Shown piece after piece: positions 22,222 to 34,106 of a stretch of DNA of 64,000 nt (position 1 is the first letter of the stretch; each line of letters begins with the position of its first letter). The notes beneath the pieces are model-generated. The model had not been told where the DNA came from. It made no database searches and saw nothing but the letters and a program-made list of their open reading frames with translations. Location: positions 184,860 to 248,859 of the forward strand of contig UYJD01000021.1 of NCBI GenBank assembly GCA_900618795.1. The letters run 5' to 3'. The stretch comes from Cyanodermella asteris (Eukaryota > Ascomycota > Lecanoromycetes > Ostropales > Stictidaceae). The translations under genes were made by a program, and so were the position numbers.

Positions 22222-22904
22222 AGACACCAGCGTGGAAGGACTACTAGTAATAAGGGAGTTGAACTGATTCCATCGGAGCTTGAGCGTCGCATTTGTCGGG
22301 ATGCAAAAGTTATGAGGACAGCAGGCATTTGTTAATTAGCGAAATAGAAACGAGCTTTTGTGTTTGTCATACAATAGCATGAGTTCTCAATGAAGCTTCG
22401 AAAGATAGTTCATGAGACGATACGTGATATCCTCGTGTCAAACGGTACTTGCAGCTCATCGCTGGGAGTCGAATGGTTAAGACAGCGGATCGTCCCACAA
22501 TCCTCGGATTGGCATAATCGTCGGAAACAGGGAAAAAGTCTTTCTGTTCAAGAAAGCAGTATCAAAGTTCGGGCCACTCCCGGCCGTAACTTCTTTTCGC
22601 ACCAAGTCTACACGCGAGGGTGAGCTTCACAGACGCTCCAAAACCCGGGCGAGGGAGCGAACACATCATGGCCATGTATGTGATCGCTCAGATGTTGGAA
22701 GGTGTTATTTTGACAGCTCTAGACTCAACTCCATATTCCCAGCCAGAGCAATAATGGAAACAGGTTCCATGCCTTTCGTTCAACCCTCGAAAAATGCATG
22801 ATCGTCAAAATGTCGCATGAGTCCCGTTTCTGGTCCCAAACCTTTCCGTCGAGAAAACTCCATGTATCATTTTGACCCTTCCACCTTCATTCTCGATCGA
22901 CCGC
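22222..22904. other. convergent 3' region, 680 bp
   Basis: Lies between the stops of the dynactin p62 gene (+) and RPS7 (-). No reading frame or RNA gene was recognised. A little over 100 bp would suffice for the 3' UTRs, so part is unaccounted for. Confidence 0.45.
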
Positions 22905-23689
22905 TTAGTACTCGGCACCGGCGCTGATGGGGAACTCGAAAGCGACACCGCGGCCGGTCAAACGCCTGTAGACCTCGGAGTATGTGTCGAGTCTGTGGTC
23001 GACGCCACCGCGCTCCTTCTCGTCGAGCACGACCTTCAACAGCTTGCTGCCGTCCTCTCTTGTGCGAACGCGCTTGCCGACAATCTCGACGGGGTAGACG
23101 AGGTCGGTGAGGATGGCCTCGTGGACGGCGGTCAGTGTTCGGCTGCGAGGGCGCTTCTGGGTCTGCGAGTTGCGCGATCGGTTGGAGCGCTTGGGGCGAG
23201 GCAGGATGCGGCGGGCAGCGATGAAGATGACCTGGCGGTCGGAGAACTTCTTCTCGAGCTCACGGGTCAGGCTGATTGGAAGTTAGCTTGCGTTCTGTGG
23301 GGCCTTGGACAGTTTTTTTTAAAAGTTGTGCATACCGCTGCTGGACCTTGTGGAAGTTGGCGAGGAGAGGGACTGGGACGAAGATGACAATGGCCTTCTT
23401 GCCGTGACCGGTCTCGATCTGTATAAACAAAATCATGTCAGTCAAATGTTCAACATGTCCAATTCCACCAGTTCCAAGCTATTTCAAGCACCACAGATCG
23501 ATCCCCACTTCCCCAAGAGAGATTTGTTTGTCGTACCTCACGAGCAGAGACAATCTGAAGCGGTCGGAGAGCGCTCTTCATGTCCGGCTGGTTGCTCTCG
23601 AGATCGTAGAGGGCGCTGGCGATGCTGGTCTCGATCTCGGACGGGTTGGCCCTGGATGGGCTGTTCGCCGCAATCTTGTTGGTAGCCAT
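22905..23689 (-). CDS. RPS7: 40S ribosomal protein S7 (eS7)
   Basis: Three exons on the minus strand: 23537-23689, 23336-23418 and 22905-23271, with introns of 118 and 64 nt. The product is 200 residues, the normal length. Exon 1 gives [13 protein letters not shown] and [11 protein letters not shown]. Exon 2 gives [22 protein letters not shown]. Exon 3 gives the [18 protein letters not shown] region and ends PISAGAEY. It is a component of the cytosolic small ribosomal subunit. The 171-codon open frame on the opposite strand is a shadow of exon 3. Start and splice sites are all canonical. Confidence 0.96.
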
Positions 23690-24220
23690 GTTTGCGGTCG
23701 CAGTCTGACAAACTGACTAGCAGAAGATTGTAGAGGACTGAGGGCGTGGAAAGTTGATCGACGGCGAGGTTCAAGCTCCGCTAGTTCCACATTCAGTGCA
23801 CGGCGAATTGCTGGTGTGCGCCCTAGAACGCCAAGACGATTTTCATCTGCGGAATAATGAAGCGCCGCTCCGGTCCACCGCCGCGAGCTATGTTCACTAC
23901 TCCCAGTCTCACAAATCTACGAGGGTCATTTGGTTGTCGTCAGACGGACTCGAGATGTATGTGTTGCCTAGGCACGTTTGACTAATTCCTACCACGAAGT
24001 GACCTGACTCGCGGTGGAGATAAATCAATTAGTTTGGCTTGCGTCATAACTACTGGCAGCCATTTCCTTTACAACAGAGATACGCCAATGCCTTGGAACC
24101 CAATTTGCATTTTGCCCGTCTTGATGCTTCAGCGCTGTATCAAATCCTATATGCAAATGCACCTTTCGCCATTCCGACATATGAACCAGCCATAGGTTAC
24201 AAATAACACAAACATGGAAA
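23690..24220. other. intergenic, RPS7 promoter and complex I 3' side
   Basis: About 530 bp between the start of RPS7 (-) and the stop of the complex I gene (-). It must contain the RPS7 promoter. No further element is clear. Confidence 0.45.
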
Positions 24221-26568
24221 TCACCCGCTCGCTTGATCTATCTGCGGCTGGCCTGTGCCGTAGTAGACTTGAGATTTAGGCTCGCCCGACGCCATGAAAT
24301 TCGTCTCCGGGTTCTTCAAGCGCCTGGATTCCGAGCATCTTGCCATTGTGGGTGATCTGCGAAATGTCAGCGGTTTTTCTTGGAGGTGGAAGCATTGTGA
24401 CTTACGCTCTTGAAATGACATCTGTAAAGAAGAAGTTTTCGATGACCTTAGTCAAAGGCTGGCCAGAAGCCTTGCTGCCCTTGTTCTGGTCGACAAGCTG
24501 GACCTTCGAGAGATGGGAGACACTGACAGGCTCGACGACATCGTAGCTTCTCAGTGTCGGGCTGATCTCCGTCATGCGCTCACGGAGAGCATCAATATCG
24601 TCGTATGGTAGGTCCTTGCCAAGGAAGGAGCTGGCTGCGCGAATGATCTTCCAGTCCTCACGTGCTGCACCGACCAAGCCAGTTGCAGCCCGAGTGACCT
24701 GCGTCCGACCTTCTGTGTTAACGTACGTGGCCATCTTCTCGGTGTAGGCTGCACCCGGGAGGACAACATCCGCAAGTTGTGCACCCTTGTCTCCGTGGTG
24801 TCCCTGATAGACGACGAATGCACCGGCGGGAATGTCGCTCTGACTTATCTCATCGGCACCGAGCAGCCAAACGATCTTCGGCTGCACTTCAGCGATCTTG
24901 GGGTCAGCAGTGGTAAAGCCAACCTCGTACGCACCAGTACGGGCAGCAGAGCGCTGAAGAACATTGTAACCTTGCCACTCCTCGGTAATGAAGTTGCCGG
25001 CGTTCTTCTCCACAAATGCACCAATGGTTTCAAAGAATGCCTTCGCGTCAGGGTGCTCGGCAATGGCGCTACCAACAACAATCATTGGCCGCTCAGACTG
25101 AGCCAACTTCTTACCGAAGTCACCGGACAGAGCCTGTTTCAAGGCGGCATGATCTGCTCCAAGCTTCTCGTAGTCGAAGGTGCTCTCAAACTCCTCGCCA
25201 ACGAGGCCGATTTCCAGATCGGAACGCAACCATTGCTTGCGGATGCGGGCGTTCAATCCGGCGGCTTCATGGCGCGGGTTTGTGCCGACAAGTAGGATCG
25301 TGTCAGCTTCTTCGACACCGTAGATTTTGCTGTTGAAGGCGTAGTTGGAGCGGACATCGACACCGTGTGCCAAGGGCTGGTTGCCTTGCGGCTGGTCAAG
25401 TGCCAAGTTCTCGGACCCAAGCTTGTTGGCAAGATCCTTCATAGCAACAAGAGACTCGACCTCGATGAGCTGGCCGGCAATGACCTTGAACTCGTTGGCC
25501 TTGGGTGCCTTTTGCTCGAACTGGGTAGCGACTTCACTTAGGGCCTGCTCCCATGTAGCAGGAAGGAACTGGCCGTTGCGACGGATCAAAGGGGTAGTCA
25601 ATCTCTGTGTTCGCAGTCCGTCGACGGCGAAGCGGGTCTTGTCGTTGATCCACTCCTCGTTGATGTCGTCGTTCAAGCGAGGAAGAACGCGCATGACCTC
25701 CAATCCTCGCGAGTCGACACGAATGTTAGAGCACAAGCCGTCCAGAACGTCAATAGACTCAGCATGTTGCAGTTCCCAGGGCCGTGCTCGGAACGCGTAG
25801 GGTTTTGATGTGAGAGCACCAACGGGGCAGAGATCGATAACATTTCCAGACATTTCAGAGTCCAAGTGGCGTTCGAGGTATGTGCCAATCTGCATGTCGT
25901 TGCCACGGCCAGTTGATCCAAGCTCCGGTGCGCCAGCAACATCGTTTGCGAATCGAATGCATCGTGTGCAGTGAATACATCTGTTCATGGATGTCTTGAC
26001 GAGCGGGCCGATATTTTTGTCTTCGACAGCACGTTTGCCACCAATTTCGTGGAAACGGCCACGATCGGCTCCATACCGCATAGATTGGTCTTGCAGGTCA
26101 CATTCTCCTCCTTGATCGCAGATAGGGCAATCCAATGGATGGTTGGCCAGAAGAAATTCCATCACACCTTCTCTTGCTTTGTGAACCAGTGGGGAATCGG
26201 TCTTCACGACCATCCCAGGCTGGACCGGCCAGGCACATGATGCCACAGGCTTAGGCGCCCTCTCGACTTCGACAAGGCACATGCGGCAATTACCCGCGAT
26301 TAAGAGCTTTCTGAGAGCTGTTAGCTGTAGTTGGAGACCTTGAATCGCAATCGACGAACTCATGATAACAATAGCGTGGGATTGTGACGCCGGCCTTCTC
26401 ACAAGCCTGGATCAAGGCAGATCCTGCTTCTATAGAGACCTTCTTCCCATCTATTGTGAGCTCCACCTCGGCCTGCCTTGATGGTGTCGTCGCGAAGGTC
26501 CTTGTTGCCACGGGGCGAGCAGCCTTACTCGCCCTGAGGGCCGATCGAGCAAGCTGAGGACGCAGCAT
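24221..26568 (-). CDS. NADH:ubiquinone oxidoreductase 75/78-kDa subunit (NDUFS1)
   Basis: Three exons on the minus strand: 26360-26568, 24406-26310, 24221-24356, with two 49-nt introns. About 749 residues. The N-terminus is a mitochondrial presequence (Arg/Ala/Ser-rich, ATRTFATTPSR). A 2Fe-2S segment follows (IPRYCYHEKLLIAGNCRMC), then CPICDQGGECDLQD and NRCIHCTRCIRFANDV, which bind 4Fe-4S clusters. The large domain is molybdopterin-like (VIDLCPVGALTSKPYAF). It carries electrons through the peripheral arm of respiratory complex I. The last exon gives SPTMARCSESRR and NPETNFMASG, standard for fungi. The first intron uses the less common donor GTTCGT but restores the conserved HEKLLIAGNC. Confidence 0.95.
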
Positions 26569-28114
26569 GCTGAAGAGCGGCCGAGCGACAAAGGAAAGCG
26601 TAGTATGCGGATGAGTTTGGAGGGGGGTGGCGGTTGAAGGTACTTTCTCGTGATGTCGACGACGTGCGAAGCTCCGTGCTGTAATGGAACTCGGGCGCGC
26701 TGTGATTGGCGCACGCCCGCCAAGCCGCTTGCTGGTGTAAAACTTCTGAGCGAAGCTCCATCCATCTTTTCCTCCTCACTCATTCTGGGCATAATTTATT
26801 GTAGGACAGCTGGACTTTCCACCTTGTTGTTCTCTATTATGTGTCCCTAGAAGACGGGATCTACGAAAGCGCCGTTTATGGGATGGCTCGAAGAACACAT
26901 CTAATGAGATTGCTCTCCTTACCGGCGGTCGCTACAATTTTCAACTCGAGCACTAAGCTTGCAAAGCCCTTACCCATCATAGAGGTGTGAGGCAACAGCT
27001 TCGTGAAGAATCTCACGGTCTCATTATAGTAACACATGACATTCGCTGCGGCTATGGTAGTGATATTAACGGACGCCAAACTGCTTGGGCCGGAGTTCCA
27101 GTGCACGCTACACGCTGTATCTGATTTTTGAGACGACCAGCAAGGGCAGTTGATGGACGAGAGTGTACAAACAATCATCTCATCAATGAGGCCTAAGCGC
27201 ACGTGCTACCTAATCAACGCTGGTGGACCCCGATTTCCGAACCGGAATCGCTGGTGTTTCTCAAGTGTAACAGACTTGTATGCGATGTGCACTCATACCG
27301 TCGAATTTGATACGGGTCGCATTCTATCGTATTGCCGGCCAATCTGAGCGTATTCTACAAGCTATAGCTAGTCAGTCGCCTTAACTTGCTGTTGATTTGC
27401 AGCACTTGTGTGGTATTGGCCGCTTCTCGCGAAGGAGACTTTTTTGAAAGGGCTTCGCGTGACGAGCAGCGCCCAGGGCAAAATTCCTCATCAACAAGTC
27501 GTTTCCCGGCAGTGTCACTGTGTATCGTCGCATCAATCGCGTGTTATCCCAGCCATATCGATGGGTAGCATGCGGCGCGATTCAGCATTGCACGGAGCGT
27601 AGGTGGGAGCTCGAAGGGGCATAGTCTTGGTGGGCCAATCCCAACCTCCTGTCACTGATGCCAAGCATTTTTGGCCGACTGCATCTCGTTGCCCGACACC
27701 TTCACACGTTCATCTTACCACCGATATACCCCGTCTTCCATATCGCGCTCGCTGCAGTGCGCGTCGAGCAGCTTCCTTTGAACGAATTCAGTCTCCAGTT
27801 GCCACCGATCGTGCTCAGATTCCTGCGCGAGCTTCCTCCAGCAGCCGCTTGTCGTGTAACGCGCGGTCGCACCCGGCCCTTATCGATAGAGCTTCAATCT
27901 CGCCTGCTTCACCGAACTCCTTCCACCATGGCGTGCAACCCAGCCCCGACTCAACTCTAAAGCGTCTTGCGACGTGCCTTTCTTACAATTGAGGCTTGCA
28001 ATCAAAGAGCTGGGCTACAAAACTTTCGATTGAGATTCTTGTGCCACCAAGCACCTTCCGCATATTACGTTCTGTCCGTCTCACGCAGCCACAAGGCTTG
28101 ACACAATTCAAGGG
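26569..28114. other. intergenic, 1.5 kb
   Basis: Divergent region between the complex I gene (-) and the BYR4-like gene (+). A CCAAT box on the minus strand lies at 26705-26709. ORFs of up to 129 codons at 27603-27992 overlap in two frames and lie in Pro/Arg-rich sequence with no recognised domain, so none is called. Confidence 0.45.
26705..26709 (-). promoter_or_regulatory. CCAAT box upstream of complex I gene
   Basis: ATTGG on the plus strand reads CCAAT on the minus strand, about 140 bp before the ATG of the NDUFS1 gene. The CCAAT-binding (HAP) complex is known to act on respiratory genes in fungi. The match is short, so binding is an inference. Confidence 0.35.
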
Positions 28115-31100
28115 ATGGACACCTTTCAGCCAACTAAACTGCCCAGTAGGGGCCAGGTCGAGTCTTGGGACGATGATGAGGACCTTCAGGGCTTTGAAGG
28201 CCTTCATCTACGTCAGACATCGACCAACACCACATTTACACATACCTCCACACGATCATCACGACGCCGCGAGTCAGTTTCTTCGCGCATATCAACAAGA
28301 TCCGGTGAAGATGAAAATGACTGGCAGCTGCCGTTAGATGATCCAGTACACGCCATCAAACATGCACATAACGCCGGTGTTCCGATTCCAGCAAATATTC
28401 CCGCATCTGCACTGCTAGGAGGTACAATCAGGAAACTAGGAACCAAGAAGAAGGCTTCAAAGGACAATTACGATGATGACATTGAATTTCCCATGGACCT
28501 AAGCGAAGGCTTGAAGCTGAGCATTGGCAAGACTTCTGCTTATCCTGCTACGCTCCGCAACACAAGCTCAGCAGTATCCCCAGGTCAAGCGTCCGGAGGG
28601 ACCCCGGAGACTCCAACAAAATCGACGGCAAAACTCAGCTTCCAAGAACATTTGGATGCCATGGGACAAAGTCCTGGTAATGCCGCGCTGGATCGCTTCC
28701 GCGACAATAAAGACGAGGATGTGTTTGCCGATATACCCACAATCAAAATCGGAAAGACACGATCACCACTGAAAGCTGCGGGATTCTACGCCGTTCCGCA
28801 AGGGACCAAAAAGTCTATAGAGGAAGAAGACGTGATGGAAGGCCTCGAATTTGGCGACAGTAAATCTCCATTGAGACTTTCAAGACGGAAAGAGTCTCCT
28901 GTGACTCCCGCTCACCTCATGCCTGCTGACCTGGATGTTGAAGGCTCAGAAGGCAACACAAGCAGCTTCCACCCAGCTGTTCGAGGCAGTCGCCCCTCTG
29001 GACGCTCGGATCGCAGCTCGTCAATCACAGCCCATAGCCCGAGTGTGTTCAGTCCAGCTCTGTCCAGTTCGTTCACAGCAGAGAGCGAAGACGACGGCCT
29101 GGACGGGCTCGTGCTGCCAGATGGCCCGGTGAATTTTGGTGAAGCCTTGAAACGCAGGCTCGAAAGCGTCGACCCCGACGATCATTCACCTGCGAAGCGG
29201 ACGGAAATGCAAGCGCCGCCTAAAGACGACTTTTTTGATGACCTTGATGTTGATGACGGCAAAGTCTTTGATTCTGCAAAGTTCTCGCTCAATCGCAATG
29301 TCAGGTACAGTGCCGCCAAAAGCTCAAGTCCTTCACGACGAGGAGGCACAACCATTACATTCACGAACAAAGCTGCAAATGTAACAACAAGAATCCCGAA
29401 GCCCTCGCCAATCGAGAGACCGCGTTCGAAGATGGAGACCATCGCGGAAAATGCCCCGACCCCACAAGCTCGACGTGCCGGGTCTCGAATGTTGACCCAT
29501 TCTGCTCACACGTCGGTGACGAGCCTGCCCACGCCTACAACACCCACGTTTATACCGCCTTCTGTCCCTCAGACGCCGACGAGACGTGGATTGGGAACAC
29601 GATCATCAACACAGACGATGAGGCTAGAGCCCACAACAACGAGTGCGCAATTGCTGAAAGCAAAGCGCTCTATGCCAGCATTACGAAGCCAAGATCCACC
29701 CTCTCGCCCACACTCGATGTACGCTCGGCCACCGTCTCGAACTGATCGCACACAGAAGCCCAACACGACTAGACCCAAAACTCCAGTTGAGCGACCCGGG
29801 GGCGCAAAGACTCCAGCTCCTCCCTTTCTTCCAGCCGGCAACTCCGCTTCCCGGAGTCATCATGTAAGTTCGAAGCAGACGCGAAGTGGTCGCCCTACCT
29901 CGAGTGATTCGAATGATAACGCTGGCCCTACGATTCGTCCGCTTTCACGCCTCTCGAACTCGCAATTCCGCCCTCGGACGCCTAACACTCGGACCGATGT
30001 CGCTCCCGAGTCACTGGCACGGCAAGCTGCCGCTAAGAAGACACTTACACGGCCTACTAAGCGTCGGGCATATGGAGATGGAAGCGAGCTTGACGGTTTC
30101 GATGATCTCCTGACGTCGAAAGACCAGGAAAATCGGCTCACTCGCCAGCCGCGCGAGGTTCAATCCACTCATGCATTGCGATCATCCCATCGTGGAAGCA
30201 ACGACCTCCGCAAGCACTTTTCTTCACAAGATCTTTCTGCGGCTGGAAGTATGCACAACGATAATTCTCTTACCCCCAAGGCAACCATGTCGCCTCCACG
30301 GACAGAGTCCAAAGTTCCCAGCTTTGCTAGAGATACTGCGGCATCCCGACTGGCACGAGAGCAACGAATTTCACGCCTCAATCCGCAACCGAATCGTAAC
30401 CCTCACAACAGCGAGGGCAACCTCCATGCACGCTTCAAGGACCAACTGACGGTGAAGGCTGCTGCCTCGCTCCAGCCGCGGACCTTGCGGAGGTCAAAGA
30501 AAGCCATTCAGCCTCTGCAGTTGATCAAGAACCTAGGAGGAGAAGTGAAGCCGCAGAAGGGCATGCATTACAACGCTACGACAAGCACATGGGAGGGCAA
30601 CGAGAATGTTCTGGCCGCGTTTGACTACGCACTGTTGGAGCGCAAGAAGACCGCAACTCCGAACGCGGTTTCGTCGTCTTCGCCATCGCGTCGCAACAAC
30701 ACTACCCCAAAGCCCGCGCTGATTACACCCTTTGGTCAGACAAAAGGCGTGCAAGTCAACGGTGCAATGGTGTTTGACCCTGTACAGATGAAGTGGCTCA
30801 AGATGGGCCCAAAGAACTTTCCGCGGACGCGCAATGACGCAAGTAGCTCAGTGGCATCAGGGTCCCTGACATCTGGTGCGCAAGCGCATACTGCCAGAAG
30901 CGTGACCACCGCCACCGAAGACGACGAAGAAGATCCTTTTGCGGGCATCCCAGATATCGAGGACGAGAAGAAAGTTGAGACTGGCGCGGGAGCGCGCAAA
31001 AAGAAGCGCGAGAGTCTGGAAGACGATAGTAGCGACGAAGATGAGGCTGCCGCAAGTATTATGGAACAATTTGACGTTGGTCCAGAATTCGTTCGGGTCC

Positions 31101-31228
31101 AGACTAAGGCGGTAGCCAAGGCATACCGCAAACTGAAGCAATGGGATGATGAGACTTTCCAGCCTCTGAGCCCAGAGGTCTCTGTCAGTGAGTCTCATCG
31201 GCTGATGAGACTTCTTTTTGGACCATGA
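28115..31228 (+). CDS. Byr4/Bfa1-like subunit of the mitotic-exit GTPase-activating complex
   Basis: 1037 residues, one exon. It is mostly disordered (Ser/Pro/Arg/Thr-rich, with many SP/TP sites), with conserved islands. An N-terminal block has WDDDEDLQGFEGLHLR and FPMDLSEGLKLSIGK. A C-terminal block near residue 800 has KYHY-like repeats: GMHYNATTSTWEGNENVLAAFD and VNGAMVFDPVQMKWLKM. This pattern is that of fission yeast Byr4 and budding yeast Bfa1. These form a two-component GAP with Cdc16/Bub2 that holds the Spg1/Tem1 GTPase inactive at spindle poles until anaphase and so controls septation. The tail (DVGPEFVRVQ) is short and basic. The assignment rests on these motifs. Confidence 0.78.
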   Translation: MDTFQPTKLPSRGQVESWDDDEDLQGFEGLHLRQTSTNTTFTHTSTRSSRRRESVSSRISTRSGEDENDWQLPLDDPVHAIKHAHNAGVPIPANIPASALLGGTIRKLGTKKKASKDNYDDDIEFPMDLSEGLKLSIGKTSAYPATLRNTSSAVSPGQASGGTPETPTKSTAKLSFQEHLDAMGQSPGNAALDRFRDNKDEDVFADIPTIKIGKTRSPLKAAGFYAVPQGTKKSIEEEDVMEGLEFGDSKSPLRLSRRKESPVTPAHLMPADLDVEGSEGNTSSFHPAVRGSRPSGRSDRSSSITAHSPSVFSPALSSSFTAESEDDGLDGLVLPDGPVNFGEALKRRLESVDPDDHSPAKRTEMQAPPKDDFFDDLDVDDGKVFDSAKFSLNRNVRYSAAKSSSPSRRGGTTITFTNKAANVTTRIPKPSPIERPRSKMETIAENAPTPQARRAGSRMLTHSAHTSVTSLPTPTTPTFIPPSVPQTPTRRGLGTRSSTQTMRLEPTTTSAQLLKAKRSMPALRSQDPPSRPHSMYARPPSRTDRTQKPNTTRPKTPVERPGGAKTPAPPFLPAGNSASRSHHVSSKQTRSGRPTSSDSNDNAGPTIRPLSRLSNSQFRPRTPNTRTDVAPESLARQAAAKKTLTRPTKRRAYGDGSELDGFDDLLTSKDQENRLTRQPREVQSTHALRSSHRGSNDLRKHFSSQDLSAAGSMHNDNSLTPKATMSPPRTESKVPSFARDTAASRLAREQRISRLNPQPNRNPHNSEGNLHARFKDQLTVKAAASLQPRTLRRSKKAIQPLQLIKNLGGEVKPQKGMHYNATTSTWEGNENVLAAFDYALLERKKTATPNAVSSSSPSRRNNTTPKPALITPFGQTKGVQVNGAMVFDPVQMKWLKMGPKNFPRTRNDASSSVASGSLTSGAQAHTARSVTTATEDDEEDPFAGIPDIEDEKKVETGAGARKKKRESLEDDSSDEDEAAASIMEQFDVGPEFVRVQTKAVAKAYRKLKQWDDETFQPLSPEVSVSESHRLMRLLFGP

Positions 31229-32061
31229 ACCATTAGCTTGCGACGAAAGCAGAGAGTTCGGTCTTAATGTGTATGATATCCGCGCCACCATTGCTAGCGT
31301 GCAAAACCACGAGCAGGCTTCTCACGAATGATTGCGGTCGAGCATAACGAAAATAATGAGCAATGAGGACGACAGGGAACAACAACGGCGTTTGGGTCAG
31401 ATGTTTGGAGATGTATTTTCGGGTATGAATCATCTGTCACAGATTTTTGCAATCGCTGCGCAATTGATCACATCGCACGGTGGTCTCTTCTCGCACAGTT
31501 CTGCATTCGAATTGACTGAACATTTTTGGTCAATCGTTCGAAAATATTACTTTGGAGTTCAGTATCAAGCACATTTGCCTCTAATCCATCTAATTGCTTC
31601 CAAGAGGTGCAAGTATACCATTTAAAAACAGTCTAGTCCAAACGTAGAGATCATGTCCGTCTCGACATGAGTATGGCTATCATCAGGTGGATTTCATGAC
31701 CAAGCAGTGCGAAAGAGTCTGGTCATCGAGCTAGCGGTCGCATCTGTACCACGGCAAACTTGCCTCGTGCTTTGGTACGTTCCTTGGTTGAATCCACAGC
31801 AGCTTCTCCGGGTACGAGCACCGAAGTGGAGACACAGGAGCGTGGGGGTCAACTTTATCCCGTTAAGAGCTCCGTCAAGCGCTCCCGGCAGCTACAAGTC
31901 ACAGCGAATATCAGGGGCCGTTAGGAATGTAGTTTGTCTTTTCGAAGCGAGAAAATTGATCTATGCATATGAGCTTGGTGTGTTGTGTTTTTCTGTCTTG
32001 GTAGCCTCCAACCTCGACCTCGACTGCTAGCACGCTGAGCGTCAGGCGGTAACCGTTCACT
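31229..32061. other. intergenic, 0.8 kb
   Basis: Lies between the BYR4-like gene and the flavocytochrome b2-like gene, both on the plus strand. A 98-codon ORF at 31332-31625 has no recognisable domain and is not called. Confidence 0.45.
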
Positions 32062-33826
32062 ATGCCACGTCAATTCACGGCACAAGAAGGTGAGAAACAT
32101 TTGGATGATTTGCATTTTTATGATGTTAGATTCGAAATTCGAGAGTGTTCAAGTCCCCATTTTGATGCGTGGTATTTCAAAAGCAGAAATGTGCTGATGG
32201 AAGCATAGTCGCAAAGCATAACACGGCAGACGACTGCTGGGTTGCGCTGTACGGTAAAGTCTACGATGTAAAGTCACTCTTGTGCAATGCAACGACTCGG
32301 GCTGAAACTCTTCAGGTCACCTCATTCCTTCCCGATCATCCCGGTGGGACTTCCATAATCCGACTTGCTGGTCAAGACGCCACCGAAGCCTACGACCCCG
32401 TGCATCCCCCAGGAACAATCGAAGAAAACCTGCCAGAATCAGCTTACCTGGGAACCGTCGATAAGAGCACACTGCCCCAGAAGACGCCGCCACCATCATC
32501 CAAGACCCCAGAAATTCAGACCTTGCCAGTTTCCTCACTCTTCAATCTCGACGAAATCGAAGCGGCCGCCACGAAGAAGATTTCGCGGAAAGCATGGGCC
32601 TACTATTACTCCGCCTCAGACGACCTCCATTCGAAGAAACTCAACAATACCGTCTACCGGGATATCCTCCTCCGGCCGCGGGTCTTCGTGGACTGCACGA
32701 CATGCTCGCTTTCCACCACATTGACGGGCTCGCCCGTCAACACCCCCATCTTCGTGTCTCCCGCAGCAATGGCCCGCCTCGCACACCCGGCCGGGGAGCA
32801 AGGCATAGCGCAAGCCTGCGCCAAATTCGGCGCGTGTCAAATCATCAGCAACAACGCCAGCATGACGCCGGAGCAGATCGTCGAGGGCTCGAGCCCAGAT
32901 CAAGTCTTCGGCTGGCAGATATACGTCCAAACAGACCGGAAACGCAGCGAGAAGATGCTGGTACGAATCGAGAAGCTGAGGCCCCGGATCAAATTCGTCG
33001 TGCTCACGCTTGATGCTCCGGTTCCTGGGAAGCGGGAAGATGATGAGCGAGAGAGCATCGTGGGCGAGAATCTGTCTGTCACGAGCGCCGTGCACGAGAA
33101 GAAGCAAGGGAGTGATGTGCACGTTCCCGCAGAAGTCAAGCAAGGCCCCCAGGCTTCGAGGGTAGGCACCGAGAAGAAAGGCGATGAGCCCAGCGGTGGA
33201 GGTGTCGGGCGAGCATTGTTTGCGGGCACGGCGGCGGATCTCACCTGGGCGACGACCCTGCCCTGGCTCGCACGGCACACTGATCTGCCGATTATCCTCA
33301 AGGGACTACAGACGCACGAGGATGCCGCGATCGCGGCGACGCATTGCCCCCAGGTCAGAGGAATTATTCTCAGTAATCATGGTGGGCGGGCGGCGGACAC
33401 TGCGCCGCCGGCCGTCCACACGCTGCTTGAGATCAGGAAATATTGCCCTTGGGCCTTGGAGCGCCTGGACGTCTGGGTTGACGGAGGGATCAAGAGGGGT
33501 ACGGATGTTGTAAAGGCATTGTGTCTCGGAGCGAAGGCCGTCGGTATTGGAAGGCCTGCGCTCTTTGGACTGGGTGCTGGAGGGCCGGAGGGTGTCGAGA
33601 GAGTCTTGGAGAGTAAGTCCATCGAAAAAACACTACGCGAAAGCGAAGAAGTGCGCTGACGAGACTAGTCTTGAACAATGAGGTTGCGACCACGATGAGA
33701 CTGCTTGGTGTCAGTCGAATATCGGATCTGGGGATGCAGCACATCAACCCTCGAAAAGTCTTGCAGCAAATTTACGATGGGCCGAGCAATTTGCCGGCAG
33801 AGGAAAAGCTTACAGCAAAATTGTGA
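32062..33826 (+). CDS. flavocytochrome b2-like FMN dehydrogenase with N-terminal cytochrome b5
   Basis: Four exons: 32062-32089, 32209-32267, 32316-33612 and 33669-33826, with introns of 119, 48 and 56 nt. About 513 residues. Residues 1-95 form a cytochrome b5 domain ([21 protein letters not shown], then SFLPDHPGG with a haem His). The rest is an alpha-hydroxy-acid oxidase barrel: [33 protein letters not shown], and [18 protein letters not shown] with the catalytic His and FMN-site Arg. The layout is that of L-lactate:cytochrome c oxidoreductase (CYB2). There are only nine residues before the b5 domain, so no mitochondrial presequence is visible. The FMN-site loop reads [10 protein letters not shown] where RQLD is usual. 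Joining exon 4 gives [16 protein letters not shown] and a sensible end. Confidence 0.87.
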
Positions 33827-34106
33827 GACACAGGCGCCATTGGTGGCTTCGTCTTGAGCTGTAGCGGCAATCAGCGTTGCAATCAGATGTGAGCTCTGTT
33901 GCAATACCCAGTGTTACACGAGCCGAGCGGTGATTACTCACCGAGGGATGACAGGATTGTGAAGACAGTAATACAGAAGCTGAAAGATAGCTAACACGCT
34001 CAAAGCCTGATGCTCGCACAGAACATGGTGCCCAAATGTGAGCTTTCGGCCAACAGTCTCCCTATCAAAACATCACAGCCCCGCTGCTTTTGTCGTTATC
34101 TCAGGT
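33827..34106. other. convergent 3' region
   Basis: 280 bp between the stops of the flavocytochrome-like gene (+) and SPT16 (-). Only 3' UTR sequence is expected. Confidence 0.5.

Noticed and set aside
22872-23387. 171-codon ORF on the plus strand
   Set aside because: It is the exact antisense of RPS7 exon 3 and its first intron end. RPS7 motifs on the other strand are decisive.
24777-25295. 172-codon ORF on the plus strand
   Set aside because: Antisense to the complex I 75/78-kDa subunit coding exon. Codon shadow.
27603-27992. 129-codon ORF upstream of the BYR4-like gene
   Set aside because: Two overlapping frames are open at once and both are Pro/Arg/Ser-rich. This points to GC-biased sequence and not to a coding region.
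31332-31625. 98-codon ORF after the BYR4-like gene
   Set aside because: The first half looks mildly helical but nothing is conserved and there is no splice or promoter support.
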